This document shows positions 8,005-16,322 of a stretch of DNA of 64,000 nt, one piece after another; positions within the stretch are counted from its first letter, which is position 1; the number at the start of each line of letters is the position of its first letter. The translations under genes were made by a program, and so were the position numbers. The notes under the pieces were generated by a model. The model saw only the letters and a program-made list of their open reading frames with translations. It made no database searches and was not told the origin of the DNA. The stretch lies in assembly GCA_015999745.1 (NCBI GenBank), contig JAECQP010000016.1:1-64000 (forward strand), in the 5' to 3' direction. Source of the DNA: Sphingobacteriia bacterium (GTDB lineage Bacteria > Bacteroidota > Bacteroidia > Chitinophagales > Chitinophagaceae).

Positions 8005-8889
8005 ATGAAAGTAGTAGTGACCGGAGCCAATGGTTTTTTTGCGCAACATCTTTGTATTTACCTGGCAGGTAAGGGATTTGACTGCTATGCGGTTTCAAGG
8101 GGAGCGAGACGCATTCCTCCTGTGGAAGGAATTCATTATACCAACCTTGAACTGACGGATTTTAGTTCGGTGAATACTTATTTAACTGATGTTCAGCCGG
8201 ATGTGATTGTGCATGTGGCGGCTATGAGTAAACCCGATGAATGCCACCATCACCGGGATGCCTGCATACTGCACAATGCTACTGCAACCGGGAACCTGGC
8301 GGAAGCTGCTAAAAAAGGTTCCAGTCATTTTATTTACCTCTCCACCGATTTTATTTTTGGAGAAAACGGCCCGCATGCGGAAGAAGATCAACCCGACCCG
8401 CTCAATTTTTACGGGGAATCCAAATTGATGGGAGAAAAACTGGTCCGGCAACATGCAGGCACTTATACCATTGTGCGCCCGGTTTTTATTTATGGTACAC
8501 AATGGGGGGGGATGCGGCCGGGTTTTATTCAATGGGTACAGCAAAACCTGCAGGCTGGCAATACCATCAAAGTAGTGAGCGACCAGTTGAGAACGCCCAC
8601 TTATGCCAACGATATCTGTAAAGGAATTGAACAGATCATGGTTCAAAAAAAACAGGGGGTATACCATCTTGCCGGAAAAGATATTCTCTCTCCTTACAGC
8701 ATGGCGCTCACGGTAGCACGTGTACTTGGTCTCAATGAATCATTGATTGTGGAAGTAAACAGCGATAGTTTTCCGGAGCCTGTTCGCCGTTCCAGGAAAT
8801 CCGGGTTAAAAATCGACAAAGCCATTCGTGAATTAAATTACCGACCCCTTTCTTTTGAAGAGGGCGTCCGGAAAAGTTTTGTTGTATAG
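8005..8889 (+). CDS. SDR-family NAD(P)-dependent reductase, RmlD-like
   Basis: A 294-residue extended short-chain dehydrogenase. The Rossmann motif TGANGFFAQHL lies at the N-terminus, DVIVHVAAMSKPDEC follows the fourth strand, and the catalytic YGESK (Tyr-x-x-x-Lys) follows FIYLSTDFIFGE. The overall pattern resembles dTDP-4-dehydrorhamnose reductase (RmlD) and related sugar nucleotide reductases. There is no rmlABC gene beside it, so the substrate is open. A run of eight G residues at 8504-8511 lies inside the coding sequence. The gene is divergent from pfkA and convergent with the CtlX gene, 14 bp away. Confidence 0.82.
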   Translation: MKVVVTGANGFFAQHLCIYLAGKGFDCYAVSRGARRIPPVEGIHYTNLELTDFSSVNTYLTDVQPDVIVHVAAMSKPDECHHHRDACILHNATATGNLAEAAKKGSSHFIYLSTDFIFGENGPHAEEDQPDPLNFYGESKLMGEKLVRQHAGTYTIVRPVFIYGTQWGGMRPGFIQWVQQNLQAGNTIKVVSDQLRTPTYANDICKGIEQIMVQKKQGVYHLAGKDILSPYSMALTVARVLGLNESLIVEVNSDSFPEPVRRSRKSGLKIDKAIRELNYRPLSFEEGVRKSFVV

Positions 8890-8903
8890 CGGTATCGCCT
8901 GCA

Positions 8904-9821
8904 TTATTTCAGCGGCAGAAATATTTCGGCCATCATACACCGGGCGCTTCCGCCGCCATTGGTTTCGATGGTAGTAATATCCGAATGGAGCAGCGGGTTG
9001 AACTGTTCAATGGCGTTGAGCTGTCCGGTTGTTAGCGAGCGGTATGCCTGCGAAGACATTACCAGCATTTTTTCTCCCTTCCGGTTATGCACCTGCAGCA
9101 TGTTTCCCGCAAAATGATTCAGCTGATCCATGCTGATTTCAATCAGGGTTTTGCCGGTTTGCCGGAGCGATTCCTTTACCCTGTTTTGTTCAGCAGGATC
9201 GGGGATGGCTTCCATACAAATAATGGCATAGGCGTCCGCCACACACATCATTACATTGGTATGATAGATGGGCTGCCCGCCGGCGTCTGCCGAATGAAAA
9301 GCCACCGGTGTATACCCCATCCTGCTGCAGAAGTCCTGTAGTACGGTAAGGTCGGTGCGGGGAGAGAGGCAGGCATATGCGATCTTATGATCCCTGTCCA
9401 GTACCATACTTCCGGTTCCTTCTAAAAACCGGTTGCCGGCTTCGTGCCACGTAAAATCAATCTGTTCCTGTACCCGGAACTTTGCTGCAATGGCATCCAG
9501 TACGGTTTGTTTGCGCTCCTGTCTTCTGTTGGGGGCAAACATGGGGTAGAGGCAGATGATCCCCGGATCATGAAAGGAGATCCAGTTATTGGGAAATACG
9601 GAATCGGGGGTATGGGGTATTGCCGTGTCTTTCACTACGGTTATATCAATGTCATGGGCCCTTAATAATTCAATAAAGGCATCAAATTCCTGCTGCGCTT
9701 TTTGCTGCACTTCATTGCCCCTTGCATCAGTGGCTGTTTGAAAACTGTTGTTTACCGCCGTTTGCGTGTTGTACTCAAACCGAACCGGCTGTATCATTAA
9801 TAAATGAGCGCTGTGTTGCAT
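8904..9821 (-). CDS. ctlX: CtlX-type citrulline/guanidino hydrolase
   Basis: A 305-residue member of the guanidino-group-modifying superfamily. The N-terminus (LLMIQPVRFEYNTQTAVNN) and the catalytic pattern match the CtlX family, linked to citrulline use: FPNNWISFH, EAGNRFLEGTGSMV with the conserved acidic residue, the His in IYHTNVMMCVAD, and the C-terminal nucleophile Cys in GGGSARCMMAEIFLP. It starts 11 bp after the end of the arginine deiminase homologue on the same strand, so the two would be translated from one message. A sequential route arginine to citrulline to ornithine is a reasonable inference; a dimethylarginine hydrolase function is the alternative. Confidence 0.78.
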   Translation of the reverse strand: MQHSAHLLMIQPVRFEYNTQTAVNNSFQTATDARGNEVQQKAQQEFDAFIELLRAHDIDITVVKDTAIPHTPDSVFPNNWISFHDPGIICLYPMFAPNRRQERKQTVLDAIAAKFRVQEQIDFTWHEAGNRFLEGTGSMVLDRDHKIAYACLSPRTDLTVLQDFCSRMGYTPVAFHSADAGGQPIYHTNVMMCVADAYAIICMEAIPDPAEQNRVKESLRQTGKTLIEISMDQLNHFAGNMLQVHNRKGEKMLVMSSQAYRSLTTGQLNAIEQFNPLLHSDITTIETNGGGSARCMMAEIFLPLK

Positions 9822-9832
9822 GGTACTGTTTT

Positions 9833-11266
9833 TTATAGTTCAATGGGTTCGCGCCAAAGAGGCATACTCATGCAATGGAATCCGCCCCTTGCTCTCGATA
9901 ATTCTGCCGATGGCATCAGGATAAAGGTATTTTCAATAGATGCGGTGGTGGTGGTTCCATCTTCCAGTTGTTGCAGGAGATCTTTTACCTCTACAATATT
10001 GAATCCTGCCTGCCGGAAGGCTTCGGTTGTTTTGTCATTTCTGTCGTAACCCAATACCACGCCCTCTTTTAATGCCAGCAGGTTGCAGGAATCGGTCCAC
10101 TGTTCCCGGGCGCTGTAAGGAAATTCATTATTCCCCGAATAAATGAACCGCACTTCGTTGCGGCAGTTCAGGTCATTTCTGCTGATATCAATCAGCAGGT
10201 CTTCGAGGCTCTCGAATGAAACCGGGTTCTCCGGGTTACTGCGATGAAACTGCAATATTTTAATTTTTTCTTCTTTTTTAATTTCGAGTATTCTTTCCAC
10301 GGCAGTTTCATCTTCGTGCTTCACAGCCTTGCGCGAAAAATTACCCAGCATTACCCATACATCTCTTTTCACCTGCGTAAAAACAGTGTCAATATGCATG
10401 TAGTCTCTCTTCTTCGGAATTTTAACGATGGTCACTTTGTCCATCAATCCCATTTCAAACATTTTGTTGGTGATTTTCACCGCCGCCTCAGACGAAGTCC
10501 GTTCACTCACGCCGACTACCAGGTGCTTGTCGCTCACAACCATGATATCGCCTCCTTCCAGGGTGATCTTGCGTTCATCGTCTTCTTTCGGTAATAGGAA
10601 ATGATGGCTGGTATCGGATAGTTCTATGACTTTATCCCGGTAATCACTGAAGAAAGCGTGGTTAAAGAAAATATACCGCGCCAGCAGCGCTTCCCGGGTC
10701 CTGGCTTTCTTGGCAGGTTTGTTCAGCAACACATGGTCTTTGATGGTAATGCCGATATCCCTGGTGAAAATAAAATTTGGGATGGGCGCAAAGATCAGTT
10801 GTTTATCCCTGGATGTTCCTGAAATAAAGGTCTTTGCCAGTTCTGCAGCGTCGTATTCCATCAGTGCTTTTTGCAATTGGTAGGTACAGCCTTCAATGGC
10901 GCACACAGATGCCACCAGCTTCAGGCGGATGTTGCTGTCGGCCAGTATTTCTGCCAGCAGCCATTGCAGCTCGATGACTTTATCCGATTTAAAAAAATCT
11001 TCATGTTCAGGCTTGTAGAAATTTCTTTTGGATTCCGGGTGATCAATCTCGGCTAAGCGACCCCTGATTTTTGCCGGGTCCAGAAAATACAACAGGATTT
11101 TAGTGTAGTAATCGTATTCGTTTTTACGGATGGTATCGAGGTGTACAATGTCTTCGAACAACCAGTCCTGGGCCTTGGAGGGAACCACTTTACCCAAACC
11201 ACTGTCGGGGCTGTGTACCAATAATCTTTTGAGCGTGCCTATTTCTGAAGTTACTGAAACTTTCAT
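9833..11266 (-). CDS. arcA: Arginine deiminase family protein
   Basis: A 477-residue amidinotransferase-fold enzyme expected to convert arginine to citrulline and ammonia. It has the N-terminal EIGTLKRLLVHSP typical of ADI, FTRDIGITI, the catalytic-histidine region YMHIDTVFT and the C-terminal nucleophile Cys in GGFHCMSMPL. It is about 65 residues longer than classical ArcA (about 410), with extra material in the middle. ATG at 11266 is chosen because the ADI fold begins there; the frame extends upstream without homology. No ornithine carbamoyltransferase or carbamate kinase is adjacent, so it is not a classic ATP-yielding arc operon; ctlX follows instead. Confidence 0.85.
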   Translation of the reverse strand: MKVSVTSEIGTLKRLLVHSPDSGLGKVVPSKAQDWLFEDIVHLDTIRKNEYDYYTKILLYFLDPAKIRGRLAEIDHPESKRNFYKPEHEDFFKSDKVIELQWLLAEILADSNIRLKLVASVCAIEGCTYQLQKALMEYDAAELAKTFISGTSRDKQLIFAPIPNFIFTRDIGITIKDHVLLNKPAKKARTREALLARYIFFNHAFFSDYRDKVIELSDTSHHFLLPKEDDERKITLEGGDIMVVSDKHLVVGVSERTSSEAAVKITNKMFEMGLMDKVTIVKIPKKRDYMHIDTVFTQVKRDVWVMLGNFSRKAVKHEDETAVERILEIKKEEKIKILQFHRSNPENPVSFESLEDLLIDISRNDLNCRNEVRFIYSGNNEFPYSAREQWTDSCNLLALKEGVVLGYDRNDKTTEAFRQAGFNIVEVKDLLQQLEDGTTTTASIENTFILMPSAELSRARGGFHCMSMPLWREPIEL

Positions 11267-11521
11267 AGAATTCTTTGCGTTGTTGAGTTGAAAAATGGAT
11301 GGCAACACCAAAGCGCCTGAACCAAACCGCATCACCAAAAGATCATTGGATCGAAAGTGCAAAGCAGGGTTGCATCACTATTGCTGTTTACTGTTCTCTA
11401 ATTGCTGCCGGCAATTAATTTTTAAAGGGCTAATACGGTACTCAATGATCGGGCATGGAATTCAGTCCCCTGTACATCCATGCAAAGTGAGCGGTTAAGA
11501 AAGATATGGTTGAACAATGGT

Positions 11522-12235
11522 TCATAATGCTTCTGCAAAGTAAGGTTTTATTTGAAAAGGCAATTTTCCTTGTAAACTGCCTTCGGAATGCAGTATTCTG
11601 AACCTTATGAACATTTCTTCGCTATACCAGTTGTCCGCTTTTGTTTTCCGGATCACTTCGGCATGTTCCTTCATCCGGTAAGCAAAATCTTTCATGGCAT
11701 CCCTGCTTTCCCAAATGCTGAATGTGGCCTGTTTGATCCAGGGTGCTTCACCTATTCCCAGGGAAGTTACCAGGCCCCTGGCATCGGCCATATTTGCAGC
11801 AACTCCGTCTACATGGCTCCAGAAACTTTTCAGTTTTGCTAAACGGATGGTAGCCCTGGTCAGTATCCCTACAGGGCCCTCATAGTTGCTTTGGCGGGGC
11901 AACTCTCCAAAAGCAGGCAGTCCGTCCCATAAACCATGCCCCTCAATCGCCTCCATGGTCAGCGTCCATTTTTCACAATGAAAAACCAACCACCATTTGT
12001 TGAAGAATGCCGGCATGTCTTTCTCCATTTGCACAGCGTTCTGGTGTACCATCAATACGGCCCATTGCCGCCAATCCGGCATTTTGCTGAACGTGCCGTT
12101 TCTGCCGGATCCCATCAGTTTCCAGAAGGGGATGGAACGCCTGAACCAAAGCGGAATCCGGAACAGGGCCATGGATAAAAAACCGGCCCAGCCCATCCAT
12201 GGGGGATAACGAACAACAGTGAGGGTGGTAAGCAT
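11522..12235 (-). CDS. Spheroidene monooxygenase (CrtA)-like protein
   Basis: A 237-residue protein resembling the CrtA-like family of Bacteroidota. The recognisable part is near the N-terminus: LTTLTVVRYP, a hydrophobic stretch, then FWKLMGSGRNGTFSKMPDW. Later segments TFSIWESRDAMKDFAYRM and WYSEEMFIRF resemble the dimeric alpha+beta barrel fold of antibiotic-biosynthesis monooxygenases. The true CrtA oxidises carotenoids, but no carotenoid genes are next to it, so its substrate is unknown. ATG at 12235 is chosen over a TTG at 12262. It is divergent from hutI, 48 bp away; the 255 bp up to the deiminase gene hold no other gene that I can see. Confidence 0.6.
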   Translation of the reverse strand: MLTTLTVVRYPPWMGWAGFLSMALFRIPLWFRRSIPFWKLMGSGRNGTFSKMPDWRQWAVLMVHQNAVQMEKDMPAFFNKWWLVFHCEKWTLTMEAIEGHGLWDGLPAFGELPRQSNYEGPVGILTRATIRLAKLKSFWSHVDGVAANMADARGLVTSLGIGEAPWIKQATFSIWESRDAMKDFAYRMKEHAEVIRKTKADNWYSEEMFIRFRILHSEGSLQGKLPFQIKPYFAEAL

Positions 12236-12283
12236 ATCCGAAAATAGCGTGTTTATAAGCAATTAACAGCGTAATTTCCCAAT

Positions 12284-13519
12284 ATGAAAATACTGGTCAA
12301 TCATATTGCACAACTGGTTAACACAAGAACCCGGTCAAAGGTTTTGCGGGGAAATGAACTGGCTGAGCTTCCGATGATCAATAATGCCTGGCTGACCATC
12401 GAAAACGGCTGTATTACCGGGTATGGCAGTATGTCGGAACCGGTTCCGGGAGGCAGGGACTGGACCATTATTGATGCAGGTGGCGCTACGGTATTGCCTG
12501 CCTGGTGCGACAGCCATACTCATCTTGTTTTTGCCGCAAGCCGGGAGGAAGAGTTTGTAGATAAAATCAACGGGCTGAGCTATGCAGCCATTGCTGCAAA
12601 AGGGGGAGGCATACTCAATTCTGCCCGCAAACTGGCCACCATGAGTGAAGATGCTTTATACGATGCCGCATGGAATCGTTTGCAATCCCTGATGCGTTTG
12701 GGAACGGGCGCCATTGAAATCAAAAGCGGTTATGGGTTGGATACCAATAATGAACTTAAAATGCTGCGGGTGATCCGCCGCCTGAAAGCAACTGCACCAA
12801 TTCCGGTAAAAGCCAGTTTCCTGGGTGCGCATACTTATCCGCTTGCTTATAAGGATGATCACGAAGGATATATCCGGCTCATCCTCAATGAAATGCTTCC
12901 TGCCATTGCCCGGGAAGGGCTGGCCGATTATATTGATGTGTTTTGCGAGGAGGGCTTCTTTAGTGTGGAAGAAACAGAAACGATCTGCAGGGCGGGTATG
13001 CAATACGGACTGAAACCAAAGATCCATGCCAACCAGTTGCATGCATCGGGCGGGGCAGAGCTGGGAGTGGAGCTGGGAGCGGTTTCCGTAGATCACCTTG
13101 AATCGATGAACGCTTCGGCCATCGATGCGCTTTCGGGTGCAGATACCATTGGTACATTGCTTCCCACCGCTGCATTCTTTTTAAGAATGCCTTTTCAGCC
13201 GGCCAGGGAACTGATCAATGCCAATGCTGCCATAGCATTGGCTTCCGATTTTAATCCCGGATCAAGCCCCAGCGGTAATATGAATTTTGTGGTATCGCTC
13301 AGTTGTATTCAAATGAAGTTGCTGCCTGCGGAAGCCATCAATGCCGCCACCATCAATGGCGCTTATGCCATGGAACTGGGTGATACTGTGGGCAGTATCA
13401 CGGTGGGTAAGAAAGCCAACCTGATTTTTACGCAGCCCATTCCTTCTGTAAACTACCTGCCGTATGCCTTTGGAACGAACCTGATTCATAAAGTGATGAT
13501 CAATGGTGCGTTTATTTAA
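12284..13519 (+). CDS. hutI: Imidazolonepropionase
   Basis: A 411-residue amidohydrolase that opens 4-imidazolone-5-propionate to N-formimino-glutamate in histidine degradation. Metal and substrate motifs are present: CDSHTHLVFAASREEE (HxH), KIHANQLHASGGAELG, the His in SVDHLES and ASDFNPGSSPSGNM (catalytic Asp). Length is normal. The formimidoylglutamase gene starts 39 bp downstream on the same strand, giving a hutI-hutG unit; histidase and urocanase are not in this window. Confidence 0.96.
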   Translation: MKILVNHIAQLVNTRTRSKVLRGNELAELPMINNAWLTIENGCITGYGSMSEPVPGGRDWTIIDAGGATVLPAWCDSHTHLVFAASREEEFVDKINGLSYAAIAAKGGGILNSARKLATMSEDALYDAAWNRLQSLMRLGTGAIEIKSGYGLDTNNELKMLRVIRRLKATAPIPVKASFLGAHTYPLAYKDDHEGYIRLILNEMLPAIAREGLADYIDVFCEEGFFSVEETETICRAGMQYGLKPKIHANQLHASGGAELGVELGAVSVDHLESMNASAIDALSGADTIGTLLPTAAFFLRMPFQPARELINANAAIALASDFNPGSSPSGNMNFVVSLSCIQMKLLPAEAINAATINGAYAMELGDTVGSITVGKKANLIFTQPIPSVNYLPYAFGTNLIHKVMINGAFI

Positions 13520-13558
13520 TTATATTTAGTTGTAGTTCTCGTTCATTAAATACTTTCT

Positions 13559-14611
13559 ATGAATTATTTAAAGGTGTACAACAAGGAAGATGTATTGGGG
13601 CTTACCAAAATCCGCCGCTTCGAAACCAAGTTGGGAGAGCGGATTCAGGTGATCAGGAACCCGTATCAGCTGGAAGCCTCCCTGCAACAGTCTTCTGCAG
13701 ACTATGTGCTGCTGGGTATACCTGAAGATTTGGGTGTGAAGGCCAATGGCGGCATTGGAGGAACAGATTCTGCATGGCTGTCTTTTTTGCATGCTTTCCT
13801 GAACATTCAGAGTAATGATTTTCTGGAGGGAAGCAATATCTTATTGCTGGGCCACTTTGATTTTTCTACAATAGAACAGGTGATCGAATCCAATGCATTG
13901 GACGCCGATGAAAAAACGGCCGCATTAAGGCATGCTGTGAATACGGTGGATGCAGCAGTAGAGCAGATCATCCACCTGATTACCCAGAACCGGAAAATCC
14001 CGCTGGTAGTTGGAGGCGGACACAATAATTCCTATCCCTGCATCAAAGGTGCGGCCAAAGGGTTTTACAAAGCCGGCGTAATTCCGATTGCGCAGATCAA
14101 TGCCATCAACCTCGATGCGCATGCCGATTTTCGCCCGATGGAAGGCAGGCACAGTGGTAACGGATTCAGCTACGCAGAAGCAGATGGCTACCTCGAAAAA
14201 TATTTTGTGATCGGGATTCATGAGAATTATATTCCGCAGAATGTATGGATGGATATGGTCAATAACCCCTTTATAGACTGCATTACATTCGAAGATATTT
14301 TTGTACATGAGAAGCGAACCTTTTTACAGTCAGTTGGGCTGGCCACCGCTTTTACAGAAGACACACTTTGTGGCATTGAGCTGGATCTGGATGGCATTGC
14401 CAATGCACTGAGCAGTGCGCAAAGCCCTGTTGGTATTTCACCCCTTCATGCACGCCAGTACCTCAATTTTGTTGCGGCAGATTCCAAAGTAGCCTACCTG
14501 CACATTTGTGAGGGTGCGGTGCAATTATCCGACGGAAGAAAAGATCCTGGCACCGGAAAACTCATCAGTTACCTCATAGCAGATTTTGTAAAAGGACAAG
14601 CAGTGAATTAA
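13559..14611 (+). CDS. hutG: Formimidoylglutamase / arginase-family hydrolase
   Basis: A 350-residue member of the ureohydrolase (arginase) family with the manganese-binding motifs GGGHNNSYP, NLDAHADFRPME and ELDLDGIANA. The position directly after hutI supports hydrolysis of N-formiminoglutamate to glutamate and formamide. The protein is about 30 residues longer than E. coli-type arginases because of an N-terminal extension that includes LLGIPEDLGVKANGGIGGT. The Bacteroidota group with this extension is usually annotated as formimidoylglutamase; arginase or agmatinase activity is the alternative. Confidence 0.88.
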   Translation: MNYLKVYNKEDVLGLTKIRRFETKLGERIQVIRNPYQLEASLQQSSADYVLLGIPEDLGVKANGGIGGTDSAWLSFLHAFLNIQSNDFLEGSNILLLGHFDFSTIEQVIESNALDADEKTAALRHAVNTVDAAVEQIIHLITQNRKIPLVVGGGHNNSYPCIKGAAKGFYKAGVIPIAQINAINLDAHADFRPMEGRHSGNGFSYAEADGYLEKYFVIGIHENYIPQNVWMDMVNNPFIDCITFEDIFVHEKRTFLQSVGLATAFTEDTLCGIELDLDGIANALSSAQSPVGISPLHARQYLNFVAADSKVAYLHICEGAVQLSDGRKDPGTGKLISYLIADFVKGQAVN

Positions 14612-14634
14612 CATTTCCTTAGCAGTATTATTTT

Positions 14635-14662
14635 TTTGTGAAATATAAGAGCTGTATCTTTG
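14635..14662 (+). promoter_or_regulatory. Bacteroidota-type promoter for the 67-residue protein gene
   Basis: TTTG (14635-14638) and TATCTTTG (14655-14662) match the -33 and -7 elements of Bacteroidota promoters with a 16-nt spacer, slightly shorter than usual. It predicts a transcript with an untranslated leader of roughly 120 nt before the ATG at 14790. The leader contains a C-rich stretch (14718-14727) but no riboswitch that I recognise. Confidence 0.6.
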
Positions 14663-14789
14663 CGGCGCATTTGAGCAATATAGTTGATATCATCTTACGG
14701 TAGACAGGGACACCAAACACCCCCCAACGGTTGAAAATCATTACTTACTACCGGCTCAGGAATATTTTTTAATTTAAAAAAGCTTAGCA

Positions 14790-14993
14790 ATGAAAGGCGA
14801 AATCATGCCCTCTATTGTACAAATAGACAGGCAACATTTGAACGAATTAACACATGAAGTAAAAGAAACTTTGGCAACTGAACTTACCGGGGACAACGCC
14901 CAGGAGGCTACTAAAAGCTTCTGCGCTGTGGATCTCTGGAAAATTCAGAACATGAAAAAATCAGCCAACCTCCGTTTTAAATCCAACTTCTAA
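14790..14993 (+). CDS. Small unknown protein, 67 residues
   Basis: A short frame preceded by a good Bacteroidota promoter and a leader of about 120 nt. The product MKGEIMPSIVQIDRQHLNEL... is charged, with no signal peptide or membrane segment, and ends in a basic tail containing the FCAVDLWKIQ segment. Translation may begin at the ATG at 14790 or at the second ATG at 14805 (MPSIVQ). I do not recognise a characterised family; I recall similar short proteins in Chitinophagaceae but cannot confirm this. The bioD gene follows after 107 bp. A DNA- or RNA-binding role is possible from the basic tail, but nothing more can be said. Confidence 0.6.
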   Translation: MKGEIMPSIVQIDRQHLNELTHEVKETLATELTGDNAQEATKSFCAVDLWKIQNMKKSANLRFKSNF

Positions 14994-15029
14994 TGTAGTA
15001 GAAACCCGGCAGGGCTTTTACAGTGCAGT

Positions 15030-15068
15030 TACATTTCGGAAAATCAACCGATTGTTCCCGGAAATGTA
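15030..15068 (+). repeat. Inverted repeat upstream of bioD
   Basis: TACATTTC (15030-15037) is perfectly matched by GAAATGTA (15061-15068) with a 23-nt centre. It lies 33 bp before the bioD ATG. It could be an operator or a transcript hairpin. The arms do not match the usual BirA operator half-site, so the binding protein, if any, is unknown. Confidence 0.4.
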
Positions 15069-15100
15069 CCGATTTGCTTATCCTTTCGGTATTTTGCAGT

Positions 15101-15751
15101 ATGAATCAACCGATTTTTATAACTGGCATAGGTACTGAGGTAGGAAAGACCTTTGTTTCGGCATTCATTGCCGAAGCATTGGAAGCAGATTACTGGAAAC
15201 CGGTTCAGGCAGGTGTTGAAAGCGGAACCGACAAAGAAAAAGTAGCTGATCTGATCAGCAACAACATCACCCGGATTCATCCCGAACTATACAAGTTTAA
15301 GGCAACGGCATCACCGCACACCGCGGCCAGCAGAGAAGGCGTTGAAATAGAGCTGTTGAAACTCTTTCAGGCATCACAGGATATTCAATCCAATCACCCC
15401 GGCAAAATACTGGTTATTGAAGGCAATGAAGGGTTACTGACTCCTCTGCAGGAAAAACTGTTTGTGGCAGATTTCATTAAATTACTCGATGCAAAAGTGA
15501 TCCTGGTGAACAGGGAGTATCCCGGTAGCATCAATCACTCATTGCTTACAGCCGCTTTTTGCAGATCCAATCAAATGGATGTACTGGGCTGGTTTTTTAC
15601 CGGAGCTTCCGCTGAGTACCAGCAACAGGTGGTACAATGGAGCGGTTATAAAGCCATCGCTGCCGTTCCTGCACTTTCATCAATCAATAAAGCAACTGTG
15701 GCCGGGGCTGCATCGGGAATCAGGGCGGCCCTGAAAGCAATAATTGCTTAG
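15101..15751 (+). CDS. bioD: Dethiobiotin synthetase
   Basis: A 216-residue ATP-dependent enzyme that closes the ureido ring of dethiobiotin from 7,8-diaminopelargonate and CO2. The P-loop FITGIGTEVGKTFVS is at the N-terminus, with the substrate-lysine region YWKPVQAGVESGTD and the EGNEGLLTPL motif (EGAGG-like) further on. ATG at 15101 places the P-loop at the usual distance; the frame is open 26 codons upstream without homology. The next gene starts 4 bp after the stop. No bioA, bioF or bioB is in the window. Confidence 0.93.
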   Translation: MNQPIFITGIGTEVGKTFVSAFIAEALEADYWKPVQAGVESGTDKEKVADLISNNITRIHPELYKFKATASPHTAASREGVEIELLKLFQASQDIQSNHPGKILVIEGNEGLLTPLQEKLFVADFIKLLDAKVILVNREYPGSINHSLLTAAFCRSNQMDVLGWFFTGASAEYQQQVVQWSGYKAIAAVPALSSINKATVAGAASGIRAALKAIIA

Positions 15752-15755
15752 TCAT

Positions 15756-16322
15756 ATGAACAAAACCGCACTCAGAATTGAATACAAAAAAAAGCGCAAT
15801 GAACTTTCGCCTGCGCATAAGCTCCGGCTGGATGATTTATTGCTCCTTCAGTTTCAGCAGCTCAATTTTTCCGGGGTACAAAGTTTTATGACTTACTGGC
15901 CCATGCAACACCAGGTAGAGCCCAATACGCACCTTTTTTCCGGCTATCTGCGTCACATGATTCCCGGGTTGAACATTCTTTATCCCAAGGTAAACGGGAA
16001 GGATACCATGGATGCCATACTGATTGATGAAAACACTGTTTACGAAACAAGTAACTGGGGTATTACCGAGCCTGAATCCGGTTCGGTTTTTGCGCCGCTC
16101 CATATCGATATGATCCTGGTTCCCTTACTGGTATTTGACCGGCAGGGATACCGCCTGGGATATGGGAAGGGATATTACGATCGTTTCCTGGCCCAATGCA
16201 GGGAGGACGCTGTTGTGGTAGGGCTTTCCTATTTCGATCCTATCGGGGCAATTGCCGATACCCATGAATTTGATATACCTTTAACCATAGGACTCACCCC
16301 GCAGCATATTTATGAATTTTAA
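15756..16322 (+). CDS. 5-formyltetrahydrofolate cyclo-ligase
   Basis: A 188-residue enzyme that converts 5-formyl-THF to 5,10-methenyl-THF with ATP. The diagnostic C-terminal ATP-site motif RLGYGKGYYDRFLAQ is present, along with VPLLVFDRQGYRLGYG just before it and an N-terminal KTALRIEYKKKRNELS helix typical of the family. ATG at 15756 is chosen over a TTG four codons upstream. The gene overlaps lpxK by 11 bp, which points to translational coupling. Confidence 0.93.
   Translation: MNKTALRIEYKKKRNELSPAHKLRLDDLLLLQFQQLNFSGVQSFMTYWPMQHQVEPNTHLFSGYLRHMIPGLNILYPKVNGKDTMDAILIDENTVYETSNWGITEPESGSVFAPLHIDMILVPLLVFDRQGYRLGYGKGYYDRFLAQCREDAVVVGLSYFDPIGAIADTHEFDIPLTIGLTPQHIYEF

Noticed and set aside
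14663..14789. A known riboswitch in the leader of the 67-residue protein
   Set aside because: No conserved core of TPP, cobalamin, SAM, FMN or similar classes could be recognised.
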